A stretch of DNA of 50,505 nucleotides from an uncultured Muribaculaceae bacterium. Its GTDB lineage: Bacteria > Bacteroidota > Bacteroidia > Bacteroidales > Muribaculaceae. Location of the stretch: positions 1-50,505 of the forward strand of contig CABUTS010000015.1 in the NCBI GenBank assembly GCA_902494515.1, written 5' to 3'. The translations under genes and the position numbers were made by a program. The notes below the pieces were generated by a model, which saw nothing but the letters and a program-made list of their open reading frames with translations, searched no databases and was not told the DNA's origin. Shown one piece after another: positions 1 to 8,659 of this stretch. Numbering within the stretch: position 1 is the stretch's first letter; each line of letters opens with the position of its first letter.

Positions 1-18
1 CCGAGGGGTGGGGGAGGG

Positions 19-3000
19 TTACTCGACGGCGAGTTTGGCGGTGGTGGTGCCGACGGTCACGAGGTAGAGGCCGCGGGCTACGGGGATTTCAACGCGGGCG
101 GCGCCGGGTGCGCTGTAGAGGACTGCACCGGCGGGGGTGACAACGGTTACCATCTTGCCGGCGGCGCCGAGTACTTCGATGGAGCCGTCGATGGCGCGGA
201 TGTTCACTGCTTCGGAGCCGTAAACGCCGTTGATGCCGAGGTTGGTGGTGTCAATGATCGCGAGGTTCGAGGGGGCGGATTCGCCGTCGTTGTAGACGGT
301 TGTCACGGCGTAGGTGTAGGTCTTCCCTTCCTGAGCGTTCTCGTCGGCGAAAGCGGTTTCTTCAACGGGTTCGGCGCTGATGAGCTGCGAGTCGCGGTAA
401 ACGTTGTAGCCGCAGATCTCAGCTGCGGCGGTGGCGCCGTCGGCAGCCTTGAAGGTCACATCGTCGACGAAGAGCATATAGGCGTCGTAGCTGACGGAAC
501 GCACGGCGAAGTAGCGGGCGCCCTCGGGAACGTATGCGCTGTACTGCTTCCACTGGGGAGCGACGTTGCGGACCTCCTCGATGAGGGTGAAGTCCTCAGG
601 CTCGGTGCCGGTGGTGGAGTAGAGCATCTGGAAGGTTTCGTAGTACTGTGTCTGGTCGGGGTCGGCCTGAAAACTGGAGGCCCAGAGGGTCACGATCTGG
701 GGCTTGCCGGTCAGCTCGGGGGTGATAGCCCAGTCGTCGGACTGGATCATCGAGGAGCCACGCATCACATACATGGAGCAGAGATGCTGGGTGCCGGAGT
801 GCGAGGCGAACTGGGTGGAGCCGTTGAAGGCGGCGAACTGGCTGTCCATCACGAAGAACGACTGACGGCCGCTGACGGGGATGGTCTTGGAGCCGATGCC
901 GCCGATGGTGGCCTTGTCGATGTCAAGGAATGTCCAGCCGTCGATTGCCGAGGTCCATGCCGAGGAGGCGGCGTCGAATGCCTCGGTCTGCGCTACGGTC
1001 ACTGCGTCGGTAGCGGCGGGCTTGCTCCAGGAGAGCTGCACCTTGCCGTCGGCGGCAACGCCGGCGAGGTCGGTGACGGTCGGATAGTCGTTGTCGCGGA
1101 TGATGACGGTAGTTTCCATGGTGTTGTCACCCATGGCCATGTCGGGACCGAATTCGATCTCGGCCTTCAGTGTTGCCTCAGAGGCGGCGAAGGAGTCGAA
1201 GGTGTGGGAGAAGGCTACGGTTGTCATTGCGTCGGGCTCGAGGGCTTCGCCGGACTTGGTGTCGAGGAGCTCGTCGTCGAGGTAGAGGTTGACCTTGTAG
1301 CCGAGAGCGCGGTTCAGGCCGGTGTTGCCGACGCTGACCTTGATGTCGAAGGGCTTGTTGCGGTCAACCGAGGCGGGAGCGTCGATGGAGGTTACACCGA
1401 GGTTGTATTCGGCGTTGGAGGTCACCTGCAGGGCGTCGATGTAGTGGTATGCGAGGTCCACGGAGGTGGAGATGATGCGCACCTGAACGCAGCGGCCTGC
1501 GTAGTCGTCGAGAGGAACCACCACCTTGCCCCATTCGTTCGGGTTGCCGAACTGGCCGACGGTGGAGTCGAGCAGCGTCTGGTAGCCGGTGCCGTCGTTG
1601 ACCTGCACTTCGAGTCCGTTCTTGTTGGGGGTGTCTTCGTAGAGGTTGAAGTTGAAGGAGTAGAACACCAGGGCGGGCACGGGCACGTCGCCGAGGTCAA
1701 TCTTGCCGGTGACGATGGCGCATTTGGCGGGGATGTAGCCTTCGAGGAACATCAGGCCGCCGTCGTTGTCGACGGGGGTGACGTCAGCCATGGAGTTGGA
1801 GTGGTAGGGAACCATGGTCCAGGCGTCGGTGCCCTCCATGATTTCGTAGCCCATCAGCGAGGAGACGGAGCAGTTGGCGAACGACTCGCTCCAGGGAGCG
1901 GCGTAGGGGGTGCCGAGAGCCGTGCGGACGGAGGGCTTGATCTTGGCGGAGCCACCTTCGGTGATGGCCTCGACAAGAGTCTGGACGAACTGCTGCGAGC
2001 CTTCGGGGATTTCAACGTCGAATTCGCAGCTTGTGGCGTCGACGCGCTCGATCACAACCTCGGGAGAGCCGGAGATGTACTTCGAGACGCGGTACCATAC
2101 GTCGCCTTCGCCGAGGTCATTCCCTTCGGCATCCTTGGTGACGGGTTCCCAGGAGGCTACGACGTGGCCGACGGTGGTCTCGGTCATGTTGACGGAGGCT
2201 ACCTGCAGGGGAGCGGCGAAGCCGATGAACAGTTCGGCGGAAACGGGGTTGCCGGCGCCGTAGGTGTTGTAGCATACAACGGTGTAGGTCTGGTTGCCGG
2301 CGGGAACTTCAACGTCGTCGGTGATGCTCAGCTGGGCGCCGGGTGTGAGGCCTTCGGTGACGGTCTTGACGGTTTCGCCGTTGCGCTGCAGCTCTACGGA
2401 GGTGATTTCCTCGAGGGTGTTGCCGCCGAGATTGAGGGTCGGGAGGGTGAAGGTCAGGGTGGCGGTGTGGGCACCGTTTTCACCGGCTGCGGCCTGGAGG
2501 TCGCTGACGGCTGCGGGAGCCAGGGTGGAGACCCCTTCGGAGATGGAGACGCCCTTCAGGCGGAGGGTGTAGCCGTTGGCCGAGGTGGCGTGGATGCCGA
2601 GGTAGATCTGGCCGTCGGCGGTGGCGGTGTAGGAGCCGGTGAAGGGGGCGTAGGTGGTGGATGTAATGTCGGTGGCGGGGATGACGGCCTCGGTGAGGGA
2701 GGAGGCGTCAGCGGCGGTGCCGGCCATCAGCTCGAACGTCTCGGTGTAGCGGCTGCTGTAGGCCGACATGTTGAGGGTGATTTCGTAGGTGTTGCCGGCC
2801 TTGACGTTGATTGCGGGGGAAACGAACCAGGAGTCGGCGGGTTTGGCATTGGTCTCGACTTCGACGTGGTCGCTGTAGAACGACCAGGCTTTGGTGTCGG
2901 TGCCGGGGTTGAGAGCTGTCCAGCCGAAGGTATTGGCCTTGGAGGTGAATTCGATTGACTCGGCGGGGGTGATGGGGCCGAGGGCGAAGGTCGGAGAGAC

Positions 3001-4350
3001 GGTTGCGGGGGAAACGAGGTCGCCGCAGACAGCTTCGACGGTGTAGTAATATTCAGTACGCTCGGCGGGGAAGGGGAGAGCGTCGGTCATGCGGTAGGTG
3101 GCCAGATCGTCGCTGCTGACAACCACGCCGTCGGGATAGCGGGTGACGCGGTAGCGGAGGTTATTGCGGTCGATGTTGCCGCCGTGGAGACCATTGGAGA
3201 CGCTGGCCCACTGGAGGGTGACCTGGCCGTCCTTGTAGTCGGTGACCTGAACGCGGGTGGTGGCCTTCGGGGTGTCGGGACCGACGAAAATCTTGGAGGC
3301 GCGCACGCGTTTGCTCTCGCCGTTCTCATTCTCGGCGGTCACGGCGAAGCTGTAGGTGTCGGCCGCGGGGACGGTTACCTCGATCTGCTGGTAGCCGGAG
3401 GCGCCGAAGGTGCTCTCACCGGAGGAGATGAGCTGGCCGTTGGCGTAGATGTGGTAGGTCAGGGGACCTTCGGCAGCGGTTCCGTCCTGAAGGGTGCGGG
3501 GCATTTGGAAACGTACCTTGCCGGTCAGGCTGGTATCGGAGAAGCTAGTGCCGACGGAGCTGACGGGGGCGGGAACGTTGGCGGCGGGCGCTGTTTCGGG
3601 GATGTAGAATCCGCCGAGCTGCTCTTCGTTCTCGAGGTCGAAGAGCTTTGTGGCGGCGGCGGTCTGCAGGTCTACGCTGTAGAGGGCTGCCTCGGTGTCG
3701 TTCTTGACTGAGTAGAGGAAAGCGCCGGTTGCGGGATCGATTTTACCGCCGGTAATCCAGGTGGTAACCTTGCCGGTGTCGCCGATGGGGGTGGATTCGT
3801 AGGTTTTGGTGTCGAATTTCGAGAGGATACCGTCCTCGTCGATGACGTAGAGGGTGCCGTCGACGGCGAAGTCAGCGGCTGCCCATGCCTTTGGAAGCTG
3901 GGTCAGGAGGGTCTTCGACCAGTAGGGAACATTGACGGAGCAGAGGCGGAACGAGGCGCCATCCTCGTTGTAATAGCAGCCGAGGACCTCGTCGCGGTCG
4001 GCGTTATAGGCTATTGCGGTGGCCACATCCGTGATGGAGCCGGGGTAGTTGTCGGAGATTTCCCAGGTGTCGAGCGAGAAGCTCTGCTCGGCCACGCCGG
4101 GGATGCCGGCGATTATCTCGAAGCGGACGCCGTAGTAGTAGCCGTCGTAGGCAAGGCCGCCGCCCGAGGCGTAGACTTCGCGCTTAATCTGCGTGGGATT
4201 GTAGCTGTCAGTGGTGAACTGATACATACCGGCGGACTGCGGAGGGTAGGAGACAGCCGCGTTGAACGTGGTCTGCGCTCCGGCATTAGCTCCGGCAACT
4301 GCCAGCAAAGCGGTCAGTGAGACCGCCGCTTTTGTGAAGAATTTTGTCAT
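19..4350 (-). CDS. Giant secreted multidomain surface protein (Fn3 / choice-of-anchor J type)
   Basis: 1443 residues with an N-terminal signal peptide (MTKFFTK, then a hydrophobic run ending near ANAGAQ). Residues about 30-255 form a WD/propeller-like region with repeated 'LYVIDEDG' and 'LYSVDLQT' strands. Several fibronectin type III-like segments follow, with at least three beta-sandwich modules of the choice-of-anchor J/MAM kind ('ADSWFVSPAI', 'DDWAITPEL', 'YFAVRSVS', 'VDDVTF') and a CARDB-like stretch ('FDIKVSVGNTG'). The last about 70 residues end in 'GLYLVTVGTTTAKLAVE', which resembles a type IX secretion (type A) sorting domain. It is a paralogue of the protein at 23042-27418, with the same architecture and tail. 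The role is probably cell-surface adhesion or glycan binding (inference); no catalytic motif was recognised. A promoter is proposed about 290 nt upstream. Confidence 0.85.
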   Translation of the reverse strand: MTKFFTKAAVSLTALLAVAGANAGAQTTFNAAVSYPPQSAGMYQFTTDSYNPTQIKREVYASGGGLAYDGYYYGVRFEIIAGIPGVAEQSFSLDTWEISDNYPGSITDVATAIAYNADRDEVLGCYYNEDGASFRLCSVNVPYWSKTLLTQLPKAWAAADFAVDGTLYVIDEDGILSKFDTKTYESTPIGDTGKVTTWITGGKIDPATGAFLYSVKNDTEAALYSVDLQTAAATKLFDLENEEQLGGFYIPETAPAANVPAPVSSVGTSFSDTSLTGKVRFQMPRTLQDGTAAEGPLTYHIYANGQLISSGESTFGASGYQQIEVTVPAADTYSFAVTAENENGESKRVRASKIFVGPDTPKATTRVQVTDYKDGQVTLQWASVSNGLHGGNIDRNNLRYRVTRYPDGVVVSSDDLATYRMTDALPFPAERTEYYYTVEAVCGDLVSPATVSPTFALGPITPAESIEFTSKANTFGWTALNPGTDTKAWSFYSDHVEVETNAKPADSWFVSPAINVKAGNTYEITLNMSAYSSRYTETFELMAGTAADASSLTEAVIPATDITSTTYAPFTGSYTATADGQIYLGIHATSANGYTLRLKGVSISEGVSTLAPAAVSDLQAAAGENGAHTATLTFTLPTLNLGGNTLEEITSVELQRNGETVKTVTEGLTPGAQLSITDDVEVPAGNQTYTVVCYNTYGAGNPVSAELFIGFAAPLQVASVNMTETTVGHVVASWEPVTKDAEGNDLGEGDVWYRVSKYISGSPEVVIERVDATSCEFDVEIPEGSQQFVQTLVEAITEGGSAKIKPSVRTALGTPYAAPWSESFANCSVSSLMGYEIMEGTDAWTMVPYHSNSMADVTPVDNDGGLMFLEGYIPAKCAIVTGKIDLGDVPVPALVFYSFNFNLYEDTPNKNGLEVQVNDGTGYQTLLDSTVGQFGNPNEWGKVVVPLDDYAGRCVQVRIISTSVDLAYHYIDALQVTSNAEYNLGVTSIDAPASVDRNKPFDIKVSVGNTGLNRALGYKVNLYLDDELLDTKSGEALEPDAMTTVAFSHTFDSFAASEATLKAEIEFGPDMAMGDNTMETTVIIRDNDYPTVTDLAGVAADGKVQLSWSKPAATDAVTVAQTEAFDAASSAWTSAIDGWTFLDIDKATIGGIGSKTIPVSGRQSFFVMDSQFAAFNGSTQFASHSGTQHLCSMYVMRGSSMIQSDDWAITPELTGKPQIVTLWASSFQADPDQTQYYETFQMLYSTTGTEPEDFTLIEEVRNVAPQWKQYSAYVPEGARYFAVRSVSYDAYMLFVDDVTFKAADGATAAAEICGYNVYRDSQLISAEPVEETAFADENAQEGKTYTYAVTTVYNDGESAPSNLAIIDTTNLGINGVYGSEAVNIRAIDGSIEVLGAAGKMVTVVTPAGAVLYSAPGAARVEIPVARGLYLVTVGTTTAKLAVE

Positions 4351-4353
4351 ATA

Positions 4354-4420
4354 TTTGTATATATAAGAAATGTGAATTTTTTGTATATATAAGATTTGTA
4401 TATATCAGAAATGTGAATTC
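4354..4420. repeat. AT-rich direct repeats directly upstream of the surface-protein start
   Basis: TTTGTATATATAAGAAATG begins at 4354, and TTTGTATATATCAGAAATG begins at 4395, 41 nt later. A third partial copy of the TTTGTATATATAAGA core lies between them. They sit 3-70 nt upstream of the start codon, so they would be in the mRNA leader if the promoter at 4632 is used. Their function is unknown; operator, leader element or slippage product are all possible. Confidence 0.7.
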
Positions 4421-4473
4421 GAGTGAGAAACCGCAGCGGAAGTTAAATCTTTTGAATCGCGCGAGCAATTTTT

Positions 4474-4520
4474 TGAATCGCGCGAGCACGCGCGATAACA
4501 GAACGAAAGTTACCGATGGC
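4474..4520. repeat. 47-bp dispersed repeat, copy 1
   Basis: This matches 13104-13150 at 44 of 47 positions. It contains an imperfect hairpin (ATCGCGCG ... CGCGCGAT) followed by AACAGAACGAAAGTTACC. In this copy the first part (TTTTGAATCGCGCGAGCA) is also duplicated just upstream, from about 4451. It is an intergenic repeat of unknown role. Confidence 0.8.
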
Positions 4521-4530
4521 CGCTGATCCC

Positions 4531-4616
4531 GGGTTTGGAAAGAGCCGGATTCCGGGGCGGGAGCAGCGGATTTGGGTTTGGAAGCGGCGGATTCCGGGGC
4601 GGGAGCAGCGGCTTGG
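4531..4616. repeat. Two-copy 43-bp GC-rich tandem repeat
   Basis: GGGTTTGGAA at 4531 and again at 4574 open two near-identical units. Each continues with GGATTCCGGGGCGGGAGCAG. The repeat abuts the 47-bp dispersed repeat. The frame is open but very glycine-rich with no start codon, so I do not call a gene. Confidence 0.75.
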
Positions 4617-4631
4617 GCTTTGGGCTTCGGG

Positions 4632-4663
4632 CAAATTTATTAAGAAAAATCAGGGTTTGCAAT
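4632..4663 (-). promoter_or_regulatory. Candidate promoter for the giant surface protein
   Basis: On the minus strand TAAATTTG (plus 4632-4639) lies 20 nt after ATTG (plus 4660-4663), close to the Bacteroidota pattern TTTG-N19-20-TAnnTTTG. Transcription starting here would give a leader of about 280 nt that contains the repeats between 4354 and 4616. Confidence 0.5.
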
Positions 4664-4695
4664 CCCCGCGAATGTTAAATCGGGCCGAAGAGGGC

Positions 4696-4762
4696 TTTGT
4701 CCCCCATTTATCCCCCTTCTCTGTCCCCCACGGCGCCCCTGAGCGCGTTGGAGGGGGACAAA
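4696..4762. repeat. 10-bp inverted repeat TTTGTCCCCC / GGGGGACAAA
   Basis: The arms at 4696-4705 and 4753-4762 are perfect complements. The 47-nt loop carries two further CCCCC runs. It lies between trkA and the proposed surface-protein promoter. It could be a transcription-termination or mobile-element relic; nothing more can be said. Confidence 0.6.
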
Positions 4763-4826
4763 AATCAAAGCAAAAAAAGCAAAAATGGGCTGGTAAAAGC
4801 CGGCGAAAAGTGAAAGCCCGCGAAAA

Positions 4827-4875
4827 GTAAAAGCCGCAGGCTTTTACAACAGTTGCAGAAGCCTGCGGCTTCTGC
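4827..4875. repeat. Twin palindromic hairpins of the GCC-GCA-GGC family, copy 1
   Basis: GTAAAAGCC-GCA-GGCTTTTAC (4827-4847) is followed at once by GCAGAAGCC-TGC-GGCTTCTGC (4855-4875). Both have perfect 9-bp arms. The same core followed by ACNACRGTTGC recurs at 18840-18870 with different but still complementary arms. It lies downstream of trkA, where it could end or stabilise the transcript. Confidence 0.8.
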
Positions 4876-4956
4876 GGAAGTGATAAAGTTGCTGAGGAGC
4901 TAATGCTGGGCGGTTTCAGCTGGGCGGCTTCTGCTGAATGGATAAAGTGGCGGGGG

Positions 4957-5646
4957 TTAGGACAGGCGGTCGAAGAGGTGGTGGTAGTCGGTGGCGGAAC
5001 CCAGGCAGGTGAAGCGGTCGCCGGGGATGACGGTGAGGTCGGGGTCCGTGATGTTCAGGGCTTTCAGAACGTCGTGGCTGATGCCGAGGATGTTGGTGTC
5101 TTTGTTGGGGCGGGAGGCGGCGATGAGGTGGAGGCCGCCGAGGCGGTCGGGGGTGAGGTCAGTGTAATGGAGGTCGTTGTAGATGGCGGGGGCGTTGAAG
5201 CGGCATACAAAGGTGTCGTCGGCAACGCGGAGGGATTCCACGGTGCCTCCGAGTTCCATCTCGTTGACCAGGTCGTGGGCGGCGCGCTGTTCGGGGGTGA
5301 GGATGCGCTGCACGTCGAGCCCTTCGAGGATTGAGCGGTGGAGCGGGTCGATGGCGCGGGCGTAGAGGCGTTTGACGCCGATTTTGCGCAGCAGGGCTAC
5401 GGTCTTGACCGAGGCGCCGAAGTTTTCGCCGATGGTTACAATCACCACGTCGACGTTCTTCAGCGGGAGGGCCGAGAGGGAGGCTTCGTCGGTGGAGTCG
5501 ACGATGTAAGCCGTTGCTATATTGTTTTTTATGGCTTCGACGGTGGAGGCTTTGACGTCGGCGCCGATGACTTCGTGGCCGATGTTTGTAAGGTCGCGGG
5601 CGAGGTTCGAGCCGTAGATTCCGAGTCCGATGATGAGGTAGCGCAT
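4957..5646 (-). CDS. trkA: TrkA/KtrA-type potassium uptake regulatory subunit
   Basis: 229 residues, cytosolic. It is the nucleotide-binding gating subunit of a Trk/Ktr potassium channel. The N-terminal RCK/Rossmann domain has the dinucleotide motif GLGIYG (about residues 7-12) and an acidic residue at the end of strand 2 (GADVK). The C-terminal part from about 140 ('LGGTVESLRV') is an RCK_C domain. The length fits KtrA-like single-RCK proteins rather than the double-RCK TrkA of Escherichia coli. It lies 95 nt downstream of trkH on the same strand, so the two are probably co-transcribed, and the spacer is filled by GTTGAGGR repeats. The start MRYLIIGLG is unambiguous. Confidence 0.93.
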   Translation of the reverse strand: MRYLIIGLGIYGSNLARDLTNIGHEVIGADVKASTVEAIKNNIATAYIVDSTDEASLSALPLKNVDVVIVTIGENFGASVKTVALLRKIGVKRLYARAIDPLHRSILEGLDVQRILTPEQRAAHDLVNEMELGGTVESLRVADDTFVCRFNAPAIYNDLHYTDLTPDRLGGLHLIAASRPNKDTNILGISHDVLKALNITDPDLTVIPGDRFTCLGSATDYHHLFDRLS

Positions 5647-5650
5647 TGTT

Positions 5651-5735
5651 GGAGTTGAGGGGTTGAGGAGTTGAGGGGTTGAGGAGTTGAGGAGTTGAGG
5701 AGTTTAGGGGTTGAGGAGTTGAGGAGTTGAGGAGC
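5651..5735. repeat. GTTGAGGR octamer array between trkH and trkA
   Basis: About ten tandem copies of GTTGAGGA/G, starting 5 nt upstream of the trkA start codon. On the coding strand it is a pyrimidine-rich (CTCCTCAA)n tract. A related array lies at 31581-31668, also right upstream of a start codon. Confidence 0.9.
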
Positions 5736-5741
5736 TCTGGA

Positions 5742-7607
5742 TCAGTTGATTATGATGTTGTCGGAGGGGAAGCGGTAGGGGGGATCGGTGTGTATGCCTA
5801 CGACGCCGACAAGGAGGGAGATCATCCCGACGCGTCCGAGGAACATGGCGGTGCAGAGGAGGAATTTCGATGAAACGGAGAGCATCGGGGTGATTCCGAG
5901 CGACGTTCCGACGGTGAAGATGGCCGATGCGGCTTCATAGACGAGCGGTTTGAGGCCGAAGCCTGGCTCGAGCCACACGAGCATGAGGGAGTAGAAGACT
6001 ACCGAGAGAAGCGACAGGGCAATCACGGCGTGGGCGCGACGGATTGAGGGAATGGCGATGGAGCGCCCGTAGGCGGTGACGGTGTCGCGGCCTAACACAA
6101 TGGCTTTCAGGTTGATAAGCATTGTGGCGAAGGTGTTGACCTTGATGCCGCCGGCAGTCGACTGCGAGGCGCCGCCAATCCACATCAGGAAGATGAACAT
6201 CAGGATGGTGGTGTTCATGAAGCCGGCGGGATTAACCGACGAGAATCCGGAGGAACGGGGCACGAAGGAGTTGAACCAGGATTGTATCAGCTTGTCGGTC
6301 AGCGACATATCGCTCAGCGTGTTGTTCCATTCGAAGAGGAGGAAGAGGACCGTGGAGATGACCATGAGCCAGGCGGAGGTGACGAGCACCACCTTGGTGT
6401 TGAGGTCGTAGATATGCACGGTCTTGTTGCCGAGGGGGCGGTGGCGGAGCCATTTCCATGCCCTGCGGCATTTGTCGCTGATGGCCTGCTTGAAGTTCAC
6501 CAGAATCGGGAATCCGATGCCGCCGCAGGCCACAAGAAGGGTGACGGTGATGTAGACCCAGGGGCAGCCGTGGAGCATCACGGGGTTGGAGAGGCCCCCC
6601 TGGATGTTGGAGAATCCGGCGTTGCAGAAGGCCGAGAGGGAGTGGAAGGCGGAGGTGATGACCTCCTGCTGGAGGTCCATGTCCATTTTCCCGTGGATCG
6701 ACATGAAGAAGGCTGCGGCGCCGGCAGCCTCGATGCAGAGGGTGAACAGGAAGATGTAGAGAAGCGTCGGAAGCAGCGAGTTCATGGTCTTGGAATAGAT
6801 GAGGTCGCGGACCATCAACTGGCTGTAAATCGAGGCGTTACCGCTGAAAAAGAGGGCGAAGAAGCTGGTGAAGGTCATCACGCCGAGGCCGCCGATCTGG
6901 ATGAGGACGGCGAGAATCAGCAACCCCATCGGGGTGAATGTCTGGGCGACGTCGACGCTGGTCAGGCCGGTGATGCAGACGGCGGAGGTGGAGACGAACA
7001 GGGCGTCGGGGTAGTCGATGCCGCTGACGGTGCATTTCGGCATCATCAGCAGCAGGGAGCCGATGAGGATGAAAACCAGAAATGAGGCGGAGAGGATGAG
7101 CGAGGGGTTGGTGCGCCGTCCGAGCATCTGGAGGATGCCGAAGGAGATGTCGACGATGCTGTAGGCCGTCAGGACGGTGAAACGGAAGTGGCTGGAGTAG
7201 AGGAGGTTGTCGAGGAATGGAATCCAAGGGTGTTCGGGGCGGGGGTAGACGAGCGGCAGGAGGGTGATGAGCACCGCGAGGCTGACTATCCATTTGATGG
7301 GGCGCGATTCCCTGACTGTCGTGCGGTAGCGGATGATGATGCTGTAGAGGATGTTGAGGATGAAGGTCCACTGGCATCCGGTTACGATCCGCTGGATGTG
7401 TCGGAGACCCGCCGGGGTGTGTTCGAAGCCCATATAGACCACCAGGGATACGAGGCAGGCGATTGAGGCGATGAAGGCGATTATTTCCAGGATGTTGCTC
7501 CCCAGCCTGATGCCGGGCGTGAAGCGGATGGTGAGGTTCGAGTAGTATTGGTTGAACTTCACCATCCGGCGCCGGCCGGGCTGCTTTTTTACATTGCTGG
7601 AGGGCAT
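5742..7607 (-). CDS. trkH: TrkH/KtrB-family potassium uptake membrane subunit
   Basis: 621 residues from the chosen start MPSSNVKK. It is a polytopic inner-membrane ion-conducting subunit of a potassium transporter. The four pore-loop segments with their filter glycines are visible: 'SAVCITGLTSVD', 'SAFCNAGFSN', 'VPRSSGFSSVN' and 'IFTVGTSLGITP'. About 170 extra N-terminal residues with several hydrophobic helices precede the usual Trk core. An upstream in-frame ATG at 7643 would place the CCGGGAGC palindrome inside the gene, so I prefer 7607; MVKFNQYY at 7565 is also possible. It is followed by trkA. Confidence 0.92.
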   Translation of the reverse strand: MPSSNVKKQPGRRRMVKFNQYYSNLTIRFTPGIRLGSNILEIIAFIASIACLVSLVVYMGFEHTPAGLRHIQRIVTGCQWTFILNILYSIIIRYRTTVRESRPIKWIVSLAVLITLLPLVYPRPEHPWIPFLDNLLYSSHFRFTVLTAYSIVDISFGILQMLGRRTNPSLILSASFLVFILIGSLLLMMPKCTVSGIDYPDALFVSTSAVCITGLTSVDVAQTFTPMGLLILAVLIQIGGLGVMTFTSFFALFFSGNASIYSQLMVRDLIYSKTMNSLLPTLLYIFLFTLCIEAAGAAAFFMSIHGKMDMDLQQEVITSAFHSLSAFCNAGFSNIQGGLSNPVMLHGCPWVYITVTLLVACGGIGFPILVNFKQAISDKCRRAWKWLRHRPLGNKTVHIYDLNTKVVLVTSAWLMVISTVLFLLFEWNNTLSDMSLTDKLIQSWFNSFVPRSSGFSSVNPAGFMNTTILMFIFLMWIGGASQSTAGGIKVNTFATMLINLKAIVLGRDTVTAYGRSIAIPSIRRAHAVIALSLLSVVFYSLMLVWLEPGFGLKPLVYEAASAIFTVGTSLGITPMLSVSSKFLLCTAMFLGRVGMISLLVGVVGIHTDPPYRFPSDNIIIN

Positions 7608-7622
7608 ATATGTCAGGACTTT

Positions 7623-7640
7623 CCGGGAGCAAGCTCCCGG
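7623..7640. repeat. Perfect 18-bp hairpin palindrome upstream of trkH
   Basis: CCGGGAGC-AA-GCTCCCGG has 8-bp perfect arms and a 2-nt centre. It lies 16 nt upstream of the preferred trkH start and 140 nt downstream of miaA. It could be a weak terminator of miaA or a leader hairpin of trkH. Confidence 0.7.
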
Positions 7641-7677
7641 CACAGTGACAAAAAAGAGGGTAATATTTTACTGAAGG

Positions 7678-7783
7678 TTTGCGAAAATGGCGCAAAAAAG
7701 TTTGCGAAAATGGAGCAAAAAAGATTGCGAAAGGGTGGGAAGCAAAAATTTGCGAAAGGGAGCAAAAATTTTGCGAAAGGGTG
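7678..7783. repeat. TTTGCGAAA-based tandem repeat array
   Basis: Five degenerate units of about 20 nt built on TTTGCGAAAatGGnGCAAAAA fill the spacer between the miaA stop codon and the trkH leader. The unit is partly palindromic (TTTGCG ... CGCAAA). Confidence 0.8.
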
Positions 7784-8659
7784 CTAAAGCGCCTGGAGGG
7801 CATCAGGGGGGAGGAGGGTGGGGTCGCGGCGGAGCCAGGTGAGCTGCTTTTTGGCGTAGACGCGGGTGTTCTTGCGGATGCGGTCGAGGGCCGTGGGGAG
7901 GTCCATGAGGCCATCGAAGTGGGCGAACAGCTCTTTATAGCCCACGGTGTTGAGGGAGTTGAGGTGGCGGAGAGGGTAGACCCGGCGGCCTTCGTCGATG
8001 AGGCCGTTGTCGACCATGGCGGTGACGCGGGCGTTGATTCGGGCGAAGAGTTCCTCGCGCGGGAGGTCGATGGCGAATTTCAGAATCTCGAAGGGGCGGC
8101 GCTTGGGCTGCCCGGTGCGGAGCGAGGAGTATGGCACCCCGGCTTCTATGCTGATTTCCAGAGCGTGGACGAGCCGCCGGTGGTTCTGCAGGTCTACAAT
8201 CCGGAGGTATTCGGGGTCGATTTTTTCGAGTCTGGCGATGATTCCGGAGGTTCCTTCCTCGAGCCATAGTTTGCGGCAATGCTCGCGGATTTCATCGGAG
8301 ATGGTCGGGAGGTCGTCGATGCCCCGGCATACGGCGTCGATGTACATCATTGATCCACCGCACATTACGGCTGTGCCGCCGCAGCGCGCGAAGATGTCGG
8401 GGAGGAGCCGCATCACGTCGGCCTCGAATTCCGCGGCGGAGTAGTAGGCGTCGAGCGGAAGCGTGCCGACGAAATGATGGGGCACCGCCGCAAGCTGTTC
8501 GGCTGTTGGAGCGGCGGTGCCGACGGGGATATCGCGGTACAGCTGGCGGGAATCGGCGGAAATGATTTCGGTGCCGAGACGCCGGGCTGTTTCGATGGCT
8601 AAGGCGGTCTTTCCCGAACCGGTCGGTCCGGTGATTACAATCAGGCGGTTGGGCCTCAT
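7784..8659 (-). CDS. miaA: tRNA dimethylallyltransferase
   Basis: 291 residues, cytosolic. It transfers a dimethylallyl group from DMAPP to the exocyclic amine of A37 in tRNAs reading UNN codons. The P-loop GPTGSGKTAL is at about residues 11-20. 'SADSRQLYRDIPVGTA' carries the conserved Asp-Ser-Arg-Gln, and 'GGSMMYIDAVCRG' and the C-terminal 'KKQLTWLRR' are family hallmarks. The length is usual for the family. Its start codon overlaps the pepT stop codon by one base, which suggests translational coupling. Confidence 0.96.
   Translation of the reverse strand: MRPNRLIVITGPTGSGKTALAIETARRLGTEIISADSRQLYRDIPVGTAAPTAEQLAAVPHHFVGTLPLDAYYSAAEFEADVMRLLPDIFARCGGTAVMCGGSMMYIDAVCRGIDDLPTISDEIREHCRKLWLEEGTSGIIARLEKIDPEYLRIVDLQNHRRLVHALEISIEAGVPYSSLRTGQPKRRPFEILKFAIDLPREELFARINARVTAMVDNGLIDEGRRVYPLRHLNSLNTVGYKELFAHFDGLMDLPTALDRIRKNTRVYAKKQLTWLRRDPTLLPPDALQAL

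Larger units (their letters stand above)
4351..4956. other. 606-nt gene-free region packed with repeats
   Basis: This is the spacer between the trkA stop and the start of the giant surface protein. I see no convincing gene in it. It holds AT-rich direct repeats next to the start codon, a 47-bp dispersed repeat, a GC-rich tandem duplication, a candidate promoter, a 10-bp inverted repeat and a pair of palindromic hairpins. These are listed separately. Confidence 0.8.

Noticed and set aside
784..2958. 724-codon open frame on the plus strand opposite the giant surface protein
   Set aside because: It is the antisense shadow of a long GC-rich gene: Gly/Val/Asp-rich, low complexity, no recognisable domain, while the minus frame has a signal peptide and domains.
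4516..4830. Gly/Arg-rich frame across the tandem repeat upstream of the surface protein
   Set aside because: It is produced by the GC-rich repeats, has no domain and runs into hairpin repeats.
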